Source of the DNA: DAIOHQ01 sp036744635
Lineage (GTDB): Bacteria > Planctomycetota > Phycisphaerae > Tepidisphaerales > Tepidisphaeraceae
Assembly (NCBI GenBank): GCA_036744635.1
Contig: DAIOHQ010000051.1
Location: forward strand, 1-23,285
Direction of reading: 5' to 3'
Length of the DNA: 23,285 nucleotides
Shown here: piece by piece, positions 13,750 through 22,175 of the stretch
Layout of the letters: every line of letters begins with the position of its first letter
Position numbering within the stretch: position 1 is the first letter of the stretch
The notes under the pieces: model-generated
The model's database searches: none
Told to the model about the DNA's origin: nothing
What the model saw: the letters and a program-made list of their open reading frames with translations, nothing else
Program-made: the position numbers and the translations under genes

Positions 13750-16700
13750 TCATGCCGGAACTGCCGCCACACCATACAGGCCACACACCAGTTCATCGAT
13801 CTGCTGCTCGGTGACTTCGGATTGGCTCCCTAGTCTCGCGCGCTCGCCTTCGCTGAGGGAAGTCGCTTGCAGGCGCTTCTTTAACTCGATGATCTGCTTC
13901 ACCCGCTCGATGATCTGCTCGGCCTGCTTCTTCTCCCCGGCGGTCTCGGGGAGCTTGATGGGAATGTTCTCGATGAACTGCTTATTGGCCCCGAAATAGC
14001 CTCCATGAAATTTTCCCGCCTGTGCCTTGAACCAACGGTCGATGATGTCGCTGCTCAGATACCCGCACAGGAGGCGCGCGTCTATCTTGCCGCTTCTCAC
14101 ACCAAATCCCCCGGTGGTTACATTGACGAACAGTAGATTTGAGTCGTCATAGAACGCTGACAACTCCGTCACCATGTATGGCACCATGACTTTTGATGTT
14201 TCCCACTTATCCAAGTTCTTTCGCATGAGTCCATACCACTCATCGTGGTCAAATTTTCCATTTTCGCGTCCCCGGAGAAGTTTCTCGTTCTCCTCAAGAT
14301 ATTTCCACGCGTTTGGATAGCGCTTCTTCATCACGTTCGCCGGGATAATCGATGCCACTTCGCTCTGCACCGTGTACGGAAAGAGGATATACGCTGTTGG
14401 ATGAGCCCAATATTTTCCGATGCTCCCGCTCCTGACGACGCTCCTCAGAAGCTCCCGCTCGACGGAGACACGCCGCGCGAGTTCTTTGCTGTAGAACAGT
14501 TTTTCTGACGAGTCCCATTCCTCGAACAGAAAAACCGTGTCAGCACTCGTCTGAAGGCCAACAAATATGGATGCGATGTCCGCGAGACGGGGATTACCCT
14601 TGGATAGCGCTTCGCACCATTCGGTAGCGACGGCGGGTCTGAATACCCAGTTCTCGGCGGCGGGACGAGCGGCTGCAAACTTTTCGACGCCTTCAGCGGC
14701 ACCATGTTCGTCAAGTGCATGAATTTGTGCTTCACCGTCAGAAAGAGACGTGACGATTGAGAAGTCGACGCCGCGCTCGACAGGGGTTTTCGAGAAGATC
14801 TGAATGGCGGTATAGGTTGTGGCACCTTTGAATACCTGTTGGTCTCCGAAGTCAACCACGCTCGACAGATTCTTGTCGGCCGTTAATTGCTCCCGAATCC
14901 CTTCCCCATACGTCGCCTGCCAGAACTTATGCGGGCAGATGAATCCCAGCAGCCCCTCCGGCGCCAGCAGTTCCAACCCGCGCTCGATGAACACGACATA
15001 GATGTCGTAGTTCCCCTTGGCCGCGCTCTTGTATCGCCACTTGTAAAACTCGCACTCATCGGGGGCCCACTTGTTGAGCTCCTGCACCCGGATGTAGGGG
15101 GGGTTGCCGATGATGCAGTCAAAACCCTTGCGGGCGTCCAGAATCCGGCCGAAGCCGCGTGTCTGGCTATTCCAGTCGAACGGGTTCATCCGGAATCGCA
15201 CATCCTCATCCCCCGCGAAGAGCATGCCGTGTTCGTGTTCCCACCACCTGTCGAAATCGGTCTGCGATAAAAGGCTGTTTCCGCAGCGGATGTTGTTGTC
15301 CAGCGAGGGCAGAAGCTGGTTGTCCAGCCAGTCCCGCTGCCAATGGGGCGGGAGCTTGGCCTCCAGCATTTTCAGATACAAACTCATGATCGTGACCTCG
15401 ACGGCCTGGGCATCAATGTCCACGCCGAAGAGGCAACTGGTCAGCAGCGCGGCGCGAAAATCAGGCGAAAGCTGCCAGTGCCCTTCCTCATCGACAAAGG
15501 CGATGTTGCGCATCTTCTTGCGCCCCTTCCCCTTCTCGGCGACCACGGCGGCTTCGGGATGGGCGGCGACGTAACGGGCGCAGTGGTCGATCAGGAACAG
15601 AAAGGCCCGGATGAGGAACGAGCCGGAGCCGCAGGCGGGATCGAGAATCTTAATGTTGAGCACTTCCGCGGGCGGCAAATCCTTGATCTTGGGCCCGACC
15701 ACGCGGCGAATGATGGCATCCACCACGAAACGCGGGGTGTAGTAGACGCCGCCGGCGTGGCGCACCTCCGGCTTGTCTTCGGCCTGCACCTGGTTCTTGT
15801 GAACCGTGATCGTGGAGCCGAGGAAACGCTCATAGATGATTCCCAGCAAGTCATCGCCGATGGCGTCGAAGCGGTAAGGGCTGTCCGGCGGGTAGAGATT
15901 GCGGATGAAGTCGGCCAGCAATTGGCCGGAGATTTTCAACTGCTCGGAGAAATGGGGCTTGAAAAGATAGCCGTTGTACTCGCGGTCGAGGGTGCGGAAC
16001 TGGGTACACAGCAGGGCATAGACCTCCGCCCGCTCATCGACGGCGCGATCGACGATATCGCGCAGCACGCCGTATTCGGCGATGTCGCGGTCCTCGCAGA
16101 CGCGCATGAAAACCAGCCGGTCGATCAGGCGCTGGGCGGCTTCGGTCAGCCGGGCGGCGCCGTGGCGGGACTCGGCTTCGGGAAAGCTGGCCTTGTTCTC
16201 CTGAAACATCTCGCGGGCGAAGCGCTCGCGATAGCCCTGCAGGAAGGCGAGGAAGTCGCGGTCAACCGGGGTGGAACCCTTGAGGTCAACCAGCATCCGG
16301 TCAATGCCGCGGATGCGCCGGCCGGAGCGCACCTTCTTGATGGAGGCCAGAAGCCTTTCCAATGATCCGCCGGCGACCGCCTCGCGCCCGAAGGTTTTTA
16401 CAAGAACATCCCATTGGGCGAGATAATCGTCGTAGCGGAGATCGAATTCCGCCACGATCCCGCGCGAAGGATCGTCGAAGTAAGGCTTGATGGTGGCGTC
16501 GAAGAGGCGGAACTCCTCGAAGTCGGTGAGGATCGCGAAAGGGATTTGGGCGTTCCACGCGTAGGTCTTGGCCTGAAAAATCGCATCATGGGCCCGCGCC
16601 AAATCCACGGTCGGTTTCTTGGCTTCCACCACAAAACGCGGGAATCCGCCGAGCTTGAACAGATAATCCGGCCGGCGGTTGCGCTTTTTCTCGCCTTCCA

Positions 16701-16923
16701 CCGTGCCGACGTGGGCTTCGATGATGACATCCTTCTCATCGGGGGCAAGCTGGCCGGTGTTGTCCACGTCCCAGCCGAGGGCTTGCCAGAAGGGGTCGAT
16801 GTATTCCTGGCGGACGACCAGCTCTTGAATGTTCACATCGCGAAGCTTGGAGAGATTGGCGCGGAATCCTTCCACTTTGGCCCGAAGCAGCGCTATCCCG
16901 GTATCCGGCCCCTGATTTGGCAT
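13750..16923 (-). CDS. Type IIG-like restriction endonuclease/DNA methyltransferase (Eco57I-type)
   Basis: A single 1057-residue protein that carries both nuclease and methylase. The N-terminal nuclease domain has a PD-ExK site: P85-D86 in RRPDYLF and E100-A-K102 in FVVEAKK. A helical connector follows (about 200-390). The gamma-class N6-adenine methyltransferase has the SAM motif DPACGSGSF (428-436) and catalytic NPPY (607-610). The C-terminal third (about 700-1000) would be the target-recognition region, and the end has the typical helical tail with KLPETAGEKKQAEQIIERVKQI. Length fits the family (about 950-1100). All motifs appear intact, so it should be active. The ATG at 16923 lacks a clear ribosome site. 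It is the first gene of a minus-strand cluster with the DUF6978-like and DUF1828-like genes. Confidence 0.93.
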   Translation of the reverse strand: MPNQGPDTGIALLRAKVEGFRANLSKLRDVNIQELVVRQEYIDPFWQALGWDVDNTGQLAPDEKDVIIEAHVGTVEGEKKRNRRPDYLFKLGGFPRFVVEAKKPTVDLARAHDAIFQAKTYAWNAQIPFAILTDFEEFRLFDATIKPYFDDPSRGIVAEFDLRYDDYLAQWDVLVKTFGREAVAGGSLERLLASIKKVRSGRRIRGIDRMLVDLKGSTPVDRDFLAFLQGYRERFAREMFQENKASFPEAESRHGAARLTEAAQRLIDRLVFMRVCEDRDIAEYGVLRDIVDRAVDERAEVYALLCTQFRTLDREYNGYLFKPHFSEQLKISGQLLADFIRNLYPPDSPYRFDAIGDDLLGIIYERFLGSTITVHKNQVQAEDKPEVRHAGGVYYTPRFVVDAIIRRVVGPKIKDLPPAEVLNIKILDPACGSGSFLIRAFLFLIDHCARYVAAHPEAAVVAEKGKGRKKMRNIAFVDEEGHWQLSPDFRAALLTSCLFGVDIDAQAVEVTIMSLYLKMLEAKLPPHWQRDWLDNQLLPSLDNNIRCGNSLLSQTDFDRWWEHEHGMLFAGDEDVRFRMNPFDWNSQTRGFGRILDARKGFDCIIGNPPYIRVQELNKWAPDECEFYKWRYKSAAKGNYDIYVVFIERGLELLAPEGLLGFICPHKFWQATYGEGIREQLTADKNLSSVVDFGDQQVFKGATTYTAIQIFSKTPVERGVDFSIVTSLSDGEAQIHALDEHGAAEGVEKFAAARPAAENWVFRPAVATEWCEALSKGNPRLADIASIFVGLQTSADTVFLFEEWDSSEKLFYSKELARRVSVERELLRSVVRSGSIGKYWAHPTAYILFPYTVQSEVASIIPANVMKKRYPNAWKYLEENEKLLRGRENGKFDHDEWYGLMRKNLDKWETSKVMVPYMVTELSAFYDDSNLLFVNVTTGGFGVRSGKIDARLLCGYLSSDIIDRWFKAQAGKFHGGYFGANKQFIENIPIKLPETAGEKKQAEQIIERVKQIIELKKRLQATSLSEGERARLGSQSEVTEQQIDELVCGLYGVAAVPA

Positions 16924-17010
16924 GTGCCCGAGAGATTACGTTTGTACGCCGGGAAGATCAAGCGTGACGGATTCTTTGCCTGACTCCGGCCAAATTCCCG
17001 GAAAATTTCC

Positions 17011-17035
17011 CTTGACATCTTGACATCTTGACATC
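17011..17035. repeat. Three 8-bp direct repeats upstream of the restriction-modification gene
   Basis: CTTGACAT occurs three times head to tail with no mismatch and is followed by C. It sits about 90-110 bases before the restriction-modification start codon, a position suited to an operator, and each unit also contains TTGACA on the plus strand. Confidence 0.93.
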
Positions 17036-17056
17036 AACCAAACATATTGCTAACAT
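17028..17056 (+). promoter_or_regulatory. Sigma-70-like promoter reading rightwards
   Basis: Perfect -35 TTGACA (17028-17033), a 17-base spacer, and TAACAT (17051-17056, 4 of 6 to TATAAT). A purine-rich AGGGGG lies before an ATG at 17106, but no convincing gene follows on this strand; transcription would run antisense into the sulfatase 3' end. Confidence 0.4.
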
Positions 17057-17059
17057 ACC

Positions 17060-17474
17060 CGCGAAGATAAACATCCTCGGCCATTCAAACCAAAGGGGGT
17101 TTCCAATGCCACAGCCGACATCCCGCGTTTCCCGAAGTCGCCTCATCCCACCCACTCCGCGCTCCCCATTCAGCATCCAGCACTCATCATTCATCATTCC
17201 AATGTCCCAGTTCCGAGCAAACTTCCTATCTTCCCACCTCGACACAAGTGACCAAGGACAAATGACTAATGACAACCCCATGTCCCCAAATGTCCCCAAA
17301 TGTCCCACATTTCATTTTCACTCTGCACACTGGACAGAATCCCTACCGCTGAATTGTCGGCCACAGCGCCGCGATGCACAGCCGGTGGCCGGTGCGGCCC
17401 CAAACGCTCACCCAGACAATCAAACGCGCATAGATGGCGACGCGCACAAACCGGGACGCACCGTCCGTCCCCGT
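17060..17474. other. Gene-free spacer rich in short-period repeats
   Basis: No convincing gene on either strand between the restriction-modification start and the sulfatase stop. It holds the heptamer and decamer clusters listed separately. The plus-strand frame through it continues antisense over the sulfatase and is Pro/Arg/His-rich, the signature of a shadow frame. Confidence 0.6.
17171..17309. repeat. Cluster of 7-bp and 10-bp tandem repeats
   Basis: Three tracts: 17171-17198 reads as heptamers CAGCATC, CAGCACT, CATCATT, CATCATT; 17247-17274 as AGTGACC, AAGGACA, AATGACT, AATGACA; and 17280-17309 as a 10-base unit ATGTCCCCAA repeated about three times. The heptamer period matches the array at 3759-3836 although the sequences differ. 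Confidence 0.8.
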
Positions 17475-18818
17475 TTATGTCCCATCACAACTGCTCCGGC
17501 CAGCCCCCCGGGTCGGGAAGCAATCCCTCGTCTGCACCACCCACTGCTCCAGCAGCCGCCGATGCTCATCCAAAACCGCCGACCAACACCGGTCCGCCGC
17601 CAGGTTGCGCATCTCCCCCGCATCCGTTTCCAGATCAAACAGCATCTCCGCGCGCAGCCCGCAGGAGAAGGCCATGTACTTGTACCGGCCGGTGCGCAGC
17701 ATGCGCCCGATCCGTCCAGGCTCCTTCGGATCCGGCGAAAGCTCGGCCACCACGAATGCCCGCCCATCCAGCTCGGGCCGCTCAATCACCGGCCGCAGGC
17801 TCTGCCCATCGATGTCGCCGGGAATCGGAATGCCCGCGTAATCGCACAACGTCGGCAGCAGGTCAACCCCCGATGCCAGGTGCCTGCGGTCAACCACGCC
17901 AGCGCCAATCACGCCCGGCCACGACAACACCAGCGGCACCGTCACGGGCTCCTCGTAGAGCATCAGCTTGACCAGCCACCGATGCCCCGCAATCCCTTCC
18001 CCGTGATCGCTGCTGAAAACCACCAGCGTGTCGCGCTCCAGGCCCGCATCGCGCAGCGCCTGCATGATCCGGCCAACGTCGCGATCGGCCGCTTCCACGA
18101 ATCGATAATACGCGTGCAGGTACCCGCGCCACTCATCGTCCGTCCAGTCCCTGGTCAGATGCACCTCCATGCCATAATGCTCGCGACGCCGGCAGGCGGC
18201 GACAAACTCCGGCTCATCCGGATCGATCTCGAAGTTGGCCGGCAGGTCCGGACCCAGCTCAGCGCTGCGCGGCCGAATCGACCGCTCCATCACGCTGTAA
18301 CAGATGTCATGCGGGTTCGTCAGCGAAACCACCAGCAGGAACGGCCGCTCGTCGTGCCGCGCCCCCAGGAACGCGACGGCCGCCTCCGTCGTCACCGGAT
18401 CGATCCCCGATGCCAGCCACCCGCTGGGCGACGGCGGGTGCGCGAAGGGCTGGAAGATGAAGCCATATTTGTCGACGCCCCCGGGCTCATCGTACCACCC
18501 CTCGGGCAGATGCCAGTGGCCCGCGTAGGCCGTCTCGTACCCGCCCGCGCGCAGTATGTGCCCCATCGTGCGATTCGACTCGTCGAACGGCACATCGTTG
18601 ACGTTCACCCCCACCGCGTGCGGCATGCGCCCCGTCATCAGCGCCGCCCGCGACGGCCCGCACACCGGCGCAGCGCAGTAAGAGCGCTCAAACCGCACGC
18701 CCGCCCGCGCAAGCGCATCCATGTTCGGCGTAGAAACCGCCCCGTTCTCGCAAACGCTCATCGCCGACCGCGCCTGCTGGTCCGTAAAAATAAACAGAAT
18801 ATTCGGCCGCTTCACCAT
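17475..18818 (-). CDS. Sulfatase (formylglycine-dependent type I)
   Basis: A 447-residue sulfate-ester hydrolase. The metal-binding start PNILFIFTDQQ (D13) is followed by the formylglycine signature CGPSR (C53-R57) in APVCGPSRAALMTGR; C53 must be oxidised by a sulfatase-modifying enzyme that is not in this window. Other active-site patterns are AGHWHL (100-104), TNPHD (168-171) and SSDHGEG (D271-H272). There is no signal peptide, so it is either cytoplasmic or has lost its export signal. The ATG at 18818 lies one codon after the stop of a GH4 remnant in the same frame, with no strong ribosome site of its own, so translation may be coupled to that leader. It probably acts on sulfated polysaccharide fragments, which fits the neighbouring glycosidases. 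Confidence 0.94.
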   Translation of the reverse strand: MVKRPNILFIFTDQQARSAMSVCENGAVSTPNMDALARAGVRFERSYCAAPVCGPSRAALMTGRMPHAVGVNVNDVPFDESNRTMGHILRAGGYETAYAGHWHLPEGWYDEPGGVDKYGFIFQPFAHPPSPSGWLASGIDPVTTEAAVAFLGARHDERPFLLVVSLTNPHDICYSVMERSIRPRSAELGPDLPANFEIDPDEPEFVAACRRREHYGMEVHLTRDWTDDEWRGYLHAYYRFVEAADRDVGRIMQALRDAGLERDTLVVFSSDHGEGIAGHRWLVKLMLYEEPVTVPLVLSWPGVIGAGVVDRRHLASGVDLLPTLCDYAGIPIPGDIDGQSLRPVIERPELDGRAFVVAELSPDPKEPGRIGRMLRTGRYKYMAFSCGLRAEMLFDLETDAGEMRNLAADRCWSAVLDEHRRLLEQWVVQTRDCFPTRGAGRSSCDGT

Positions 18819-18821
18819 CGA

Positions 18822-18968
18822 TCACCGCACCAACCGCCCGCCCCCATCTCCAGATTCTGCTAACGCGAACTGGGTATCGGCCATCTCCGGCGCCGCCAGA
18901 ATGTCCCGCGCCAAAACCCGCGTAAACCCGACCGACCCCGCCCCAATCATCGCAATCTTGATAGCCAC
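18822..18968 (-). pseudogene. Truncated GH4 gene remnant acting as leader of the sulfatase gene
   Basis: From GTG 18968 the frame encodes 48 residues that match the start of the intact GH4 (VAIKIAMIGAGSVGFTR.LARDILA.PE.ADT.FA), then turn into unrelated AESGDGGGRLVR and stop (TGA 18824-18822). Only the first beta-alpha-beta piece of the NAD fold is left, so no activity is possible. Compared with the intact copy, codons 1-13 are identical, whereas 15 of codons 14-36 differ, many silently, so it is a paralogue rather than a recent whole copy. The sulfatase ATG follows after one codon in the same frame. Confidence 0.88.
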
Positions 18969-19041
18969 GTTATGTGCTCCAGTAGAGGTAGAATCTTCAG
19001 AATCCACGCCATTCTCCCGGCTATTTTGGGATTTGCAATGG
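18928..19041 (-). repeat. 114-bp perfect duplication, copy B (upstream of sulfatase)
   Basis: Identical to 12157-12270, same strand. It brings the GH4 leader and both candidate GTG starts in front of the sulfatase gene. Beyond 19041 the sequence is unrelated to the DNA beyond 12270. Confidence 0.97.
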
Positions 19042-19238
19042 AGCGACGTCCCTCTGGAGCTTCCGCGGGGCGGAAATGTGGGCGCTGATAAATTTACTGC
19101 ACTCCGCTTGCGTTTGCGCTTAAGCTCGCTATAGTGCCGCCCTGCTTGGGGAATCGGGGTCCGCTAACGGGGTGGCCTTCATTCCAAAAAACACTGGTCA
19201 GTAGCTTCGGCACCTTAACAGGGATATCTGTATGCGTT

Positions 19239-19576
19239 ATGCGTTCATTCGTTTCTGGAGCCGTCGGTAAATCTCAGCGTGCCCTGACGGTTTCTCGTGT
19301 CCGGCGCGCGGTGATGGAAACCCTGGAAGACCGCCGCATGCTTTCTGCCGCCTTCCTCCGCACGGACGCGGCCACGCAGGGCAACTGAAAAAACGTCTAC
19401 GGGGCCGACGGCCAGATCATCGTCAACTCCTCCAGCGCCGTCCCCTCCTACGCCAGCTACAGCACCGGCGCCGCCACCACCACCTGGGCCGCCTCCACCA
19501 CGGACGTGCGCGCCCTGCAAACCGTGGCCGGAAGTTCCCGCATCGCCAGCACCTACAAGAGCTCGACCAGCTTCGA
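19239..19576 (+). pseudogene. Broken N-terminal region of the RHS surface protein
   Basis: From ATG 19239 the frame reads MRSFVSGAVGKSQRALTVSRVRRAVMETLEDRRMLSAAF, containing the LEDRRMLSA motif of planctomycete exported proteins. It meets TGA at 19386-19388 in DAATQGN*KNVYGADGQ, where the domain family has tryptophan (TGG), and then continues in the same frame as good protein (IIVNSSSAVPSYASY...TTWAASTTDVRALQ...SSTSFD) to another TGA at 19578. Restoring one T after 19576 would join it directly to the long downstream frame (SFD-LKLNFTDGQ). So this is the natural N-terminus of the RHS gene with one nonsense change and one single-base loss. Confidence 0.85.
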
Positions 19577-22048
19577 TTGAAACTCAACTTCACCGATGGC
19601 CAATCCCATCGGGTTGCCCTCTACGCCCTCGACTGGGACCACGGAAGCCGCTACCAGACCATCACCGTCAACGATGCCGCCACCAATGCCGTCCTCGATA
19701 CCGAAAAGGTCGCATCGTTCGACAACGGCAAGTACCTTTCCTGGCAGCTCAGCGGCAACCTGAAGTTTCACGTGGTTACCAACACTCCCGCCACCGCCAA
19801 TGCCGTCATCGCCGGCGTCTTCTTCGACTCGACGCTTCCCATTCCCGCCACGCCCACCGGCGTGCAGAACATCGCCTATGATGATGGCGTGAGCAGCGGC
19901 GCGGCCAAGTACCTGCGGCAGACTTCCGTCACCTATCCCGGCCCCGGAACACGGCGGGCAGTGCACAGCAACTATCCAAGCAGCGGTGTGGGCAGCGTTC
20001 TGTCCCGGCTGGACAACCTCGCCGACGACTCTTCGGGAACCACCAAGTATGCCCAGTACACCTATCTGGGAGCAGGCACGATCGTGCAGGTGATCCATCC
20101 GGCGGTGCGGCCGGTGTTCGTCCTGCCGCCGCTGACCAATGGATTGACCCTGAGCTATGGCACGGGAGGAACGTACGGGGGATTCGACCGCTTCGGAAGA
20201 GTGATCGAGAACAAGTGGACCGATGTGTTGGGGACGACGAACCTGGATCGCTATCAGTACGCCTATGACCGGATGAGCAACCGCAAGTCCCGGCAAATCT
20301 CTCCCACCGTCTCCCCGAACAACCTGGATGAGGCGTACACCTACGACGGCCTGGACCGCCTCAGCAAGACCAACCGTGGAACCCTGGCTTCCGGCACGGT
20401 GACCGATGGCAACAGCACCTGGCAGCAGAGCTGGAGCACGCTGGAGGCATTGGGCAACTGGCGATCCTTCGTGTGGGATCTCGACGGGGGAGCTGGTGGC
20501 GGAGCGGCGGTCACCCAGTCCCGCACGCACAATGCCGTGAATGAATTGACCGGCTTCAGCGGCACGGGCGCTACTTGGATCACTCCGGTGTTCGACGCGG
20601 CGGGGAACATGACCCAAGCGCCCAAGGTGGGGGCGGAAACCACACGCATCCACTTGAAGTACGATGCCTGGAACCGGCTGGTCGAGGTGGACAATGATTC
20701 ATCCGGCAGTCCCGGCAGCGCCATTGCCACCTATGCCTACGATGGCTTGAACCATCGGATCAGCAAGACGGTGAGCGGGGATACCTATGACTATTACTAC
20801 AACGAAAGCTGGCAGGTCCTGGAGACGCGAAAGAACGCCGACACCGATCCCCTGGAGCAGTATGTCTGGGATATCCGATACATCGACGCCCCGGTTCTGC
20901 GTTGGCGGGACAGCAACACCGACGGCACCGTCGATGACACGCTCTACTACACCAACGATGCCAACATGAACGTGACGGGCTTGGTGAATGCAACCAATGG
21001 GACTGTAGTGGAGCGCTACACCTACGATCCCTACGGCAAGGTGAGCATGTTCGACGCATCCTGGGGAGCTCGTGCTACCAGCAGCTATGGCAATGAAGTG
21101 CTGTATTGCGGGTACCGCTATGATACGGAAACGGGGATGTATCAGGTGCGGCACCGGACCTATCATCCAACAATGGGAAGCTGGTCGGAGCGAGACCCCG
21201 CGGGATATGTCAAAAGTCCCAACTTATTGAACTATGTCGATCAACAGCCCCTTATTCATCTCGATCCCATGGGTCTCATTACTGCGAGTGTAACTCTGCA
21301 CACAGGAAAATATGCTAGAGGACAGGGCACCTCCGGACTTTTTAGTACTGGAAAGCAGGCCATGACGTACGTATGGGAGGAGCAATGGAACTTCACGGCA
21401 TCATTGAGTGGCACACCCGCTACGAATGCCGCTAAGACCGAAACTTTCCCGCCTGGCTCAGTTATGGCCACAGCACCTGCAGCAGGCAAAGGTTCGGTAA
21501 CAGTTGGCCCATCTTTCTCCAGTCAAGACTGGTACAAGAGGCGCGGCGCGCCGCCGATCTTTGCGAATTTACTTCCCGGAAAAGATGCTACAGGTAAGCC
21601 AGAATACTGTGTGCAGTGCGCTTATGTGGCTTATCAGGTAACCGTGAATGTCCCCGAAAGTAACTTGGCTAAAAACGTCGTGGACCTAATCGTCAGCAAA
21701 TGGACCCCTGAAGGTGCCGTATACGAACAGCTTAAGGACGGGGGAACATCTTTGATGAATTTGGACGCCGTGCAGAATTGGATTTGGGGGCAAAACCAGA
21801 AACCAACAGTCGGCGTTTATCTCATGATCTGTGCTGATGATGCCAAGGCTGTTGGTCTTTACAACATTCCAAAGGGATATGATATAAATCGGACGATGAG
21901 CGATCAACCCAATGCAATCCTTAACGTCATCAATTATGATTTTTACGGATCGTGGATAGATACGAACGTTGGAGGTGAAACACACACCAATAACATTGCA
22001 TCTATGCTAGGTCCGACAGTATTTGAAAAGTGGGAGCCATCAAAGTAA
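19577..22048 (+). CDS. RHS/YD-repeat protein with variable C-terminal tip (start lost by frameshift)
   Basis: An open frame of 823 codons beginning at a TTG; no proper start exists because the natural N-terminus lies in the broken segment just upstream. Residues 1-90 complete a beta-sandwich domain (NFTDGQSHRVALYALDWD ... AVIAGVFFD). YD repeats fill about 95-520: YAYDRMSNR, YTYDGLDRLSK, LKYDAWNRLVEVD, YAYDGLNHRISK, YTYDPYGKVSMFD. The RHS core ends with YRYDTETGMYQVRHRTYHPTMGSWSERDPAGY...LLNYVDQQPLIHLDPMGL (to about residue 567). A unique 256-residue tip follows, in visibly AT-richer DNA; it shows no motif I recognise. RHS proteins wrap and deliver such tips, often toxins. Whether this gene is expressed without its export region is doubtful. 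Confidence 0.83.
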   Translation: MKLNFTDGQSHRVALYALDWDHGSRYQTITVNDAATNAVLDTEKVASFDNGKYLSWQLSGNLKFHVVTNTPATANAVIAGVFFDSTLPIPATPTGVQNIAYDDGVSSGAAKYLRQTSVTYPGPGTRRAVHSNYPSSGVGSVLSRLDNLADDSSGTTKYAQYTYLGAGTIVQVIHPAVRPVFVLPPLTNGLTLSYGTGGTYGGFDRFGRVIENKWTDVLGTTNLDRYQYAYDRMSNRKSRQISPTVSPNNLDEAYTYDGLDRLSKTNRGTLASGTVTDGNSTWQQSWSTLEALGNWRSFVWDLDGGAGGGAAVTQSRTHNAVNELTGFSGTGATWITPVFDAAGNMTQAPKVGAETTRIHLKYDAWNRLVEVDNDSSGSPGSAIATYAYDGLNHRISKTVSGDTYDYYYNESWQVLETRKNADTDPLEQYVWDIRYIDAPVLRWRDSNTDGTVDDTLYYTNDANMNVTGLVNATNGTVVERYTYDPYGKVSMFDASWGARATSSYGNEVLYCGYRYDTETGMYQVRHRTYHPTMGSWSERDPAGYVKSPNLLNYVDQQPLIHLDPMGLITASVTLHTGKYARGQGTSGLFSTGKQAMTYVWEEQWNFTASLSGTPATNAAKTETFPPGSVMATAPAAGKGSVTVGPSFSSQDWYKRRGAPPIFANLLPGKDATGKPEYCVQCAYVAYQVTVNVPESNLAKNVVDLIVSKWTPEGAVYEQLKDGGTSLMNLDAVQNWIWGQNQKPTVGVYLMICADDAKAVGLYNIPKGYDINRTMSDQPNAILNVINYDFYGSWIDTNVGGETHTNNIASMLGPTVFEKWEPSK

Positions 22049-22175
22049 CGCCTTTCTATACTAGGACATGAACGTTAGCTGATGGAACATTATCGACCAT
22101 GAGCATAGTGCTGCGTCTATTGTCTGACAACCACCCGGTCGATTCCACTCAACTGGTGACGTTCATGGAGACTGC

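Noticed and set aside
15343..16365. Plus-strand frame opposite the restriction-modification gene
   Set aside because: Antisense shadow; the minus strand holds the DPACGSGSF motif here and no domain is seen on this strand.
17028..18863. A 611-codon plus-strand frame over the sulfatase, preceded by a promoter-like site
   Set aside because: It is antisense to a clear CxPSR sulfatase, is Pro/Arg/His-rich, and matches no domain. Typical shadow of a high-GC gene.
19553..20653. Minus-strand frame opposite the RHS gene
   Set aside because: Low-complexity Gly/Val/Arg pattern against clear YD repeats on the plus strand.
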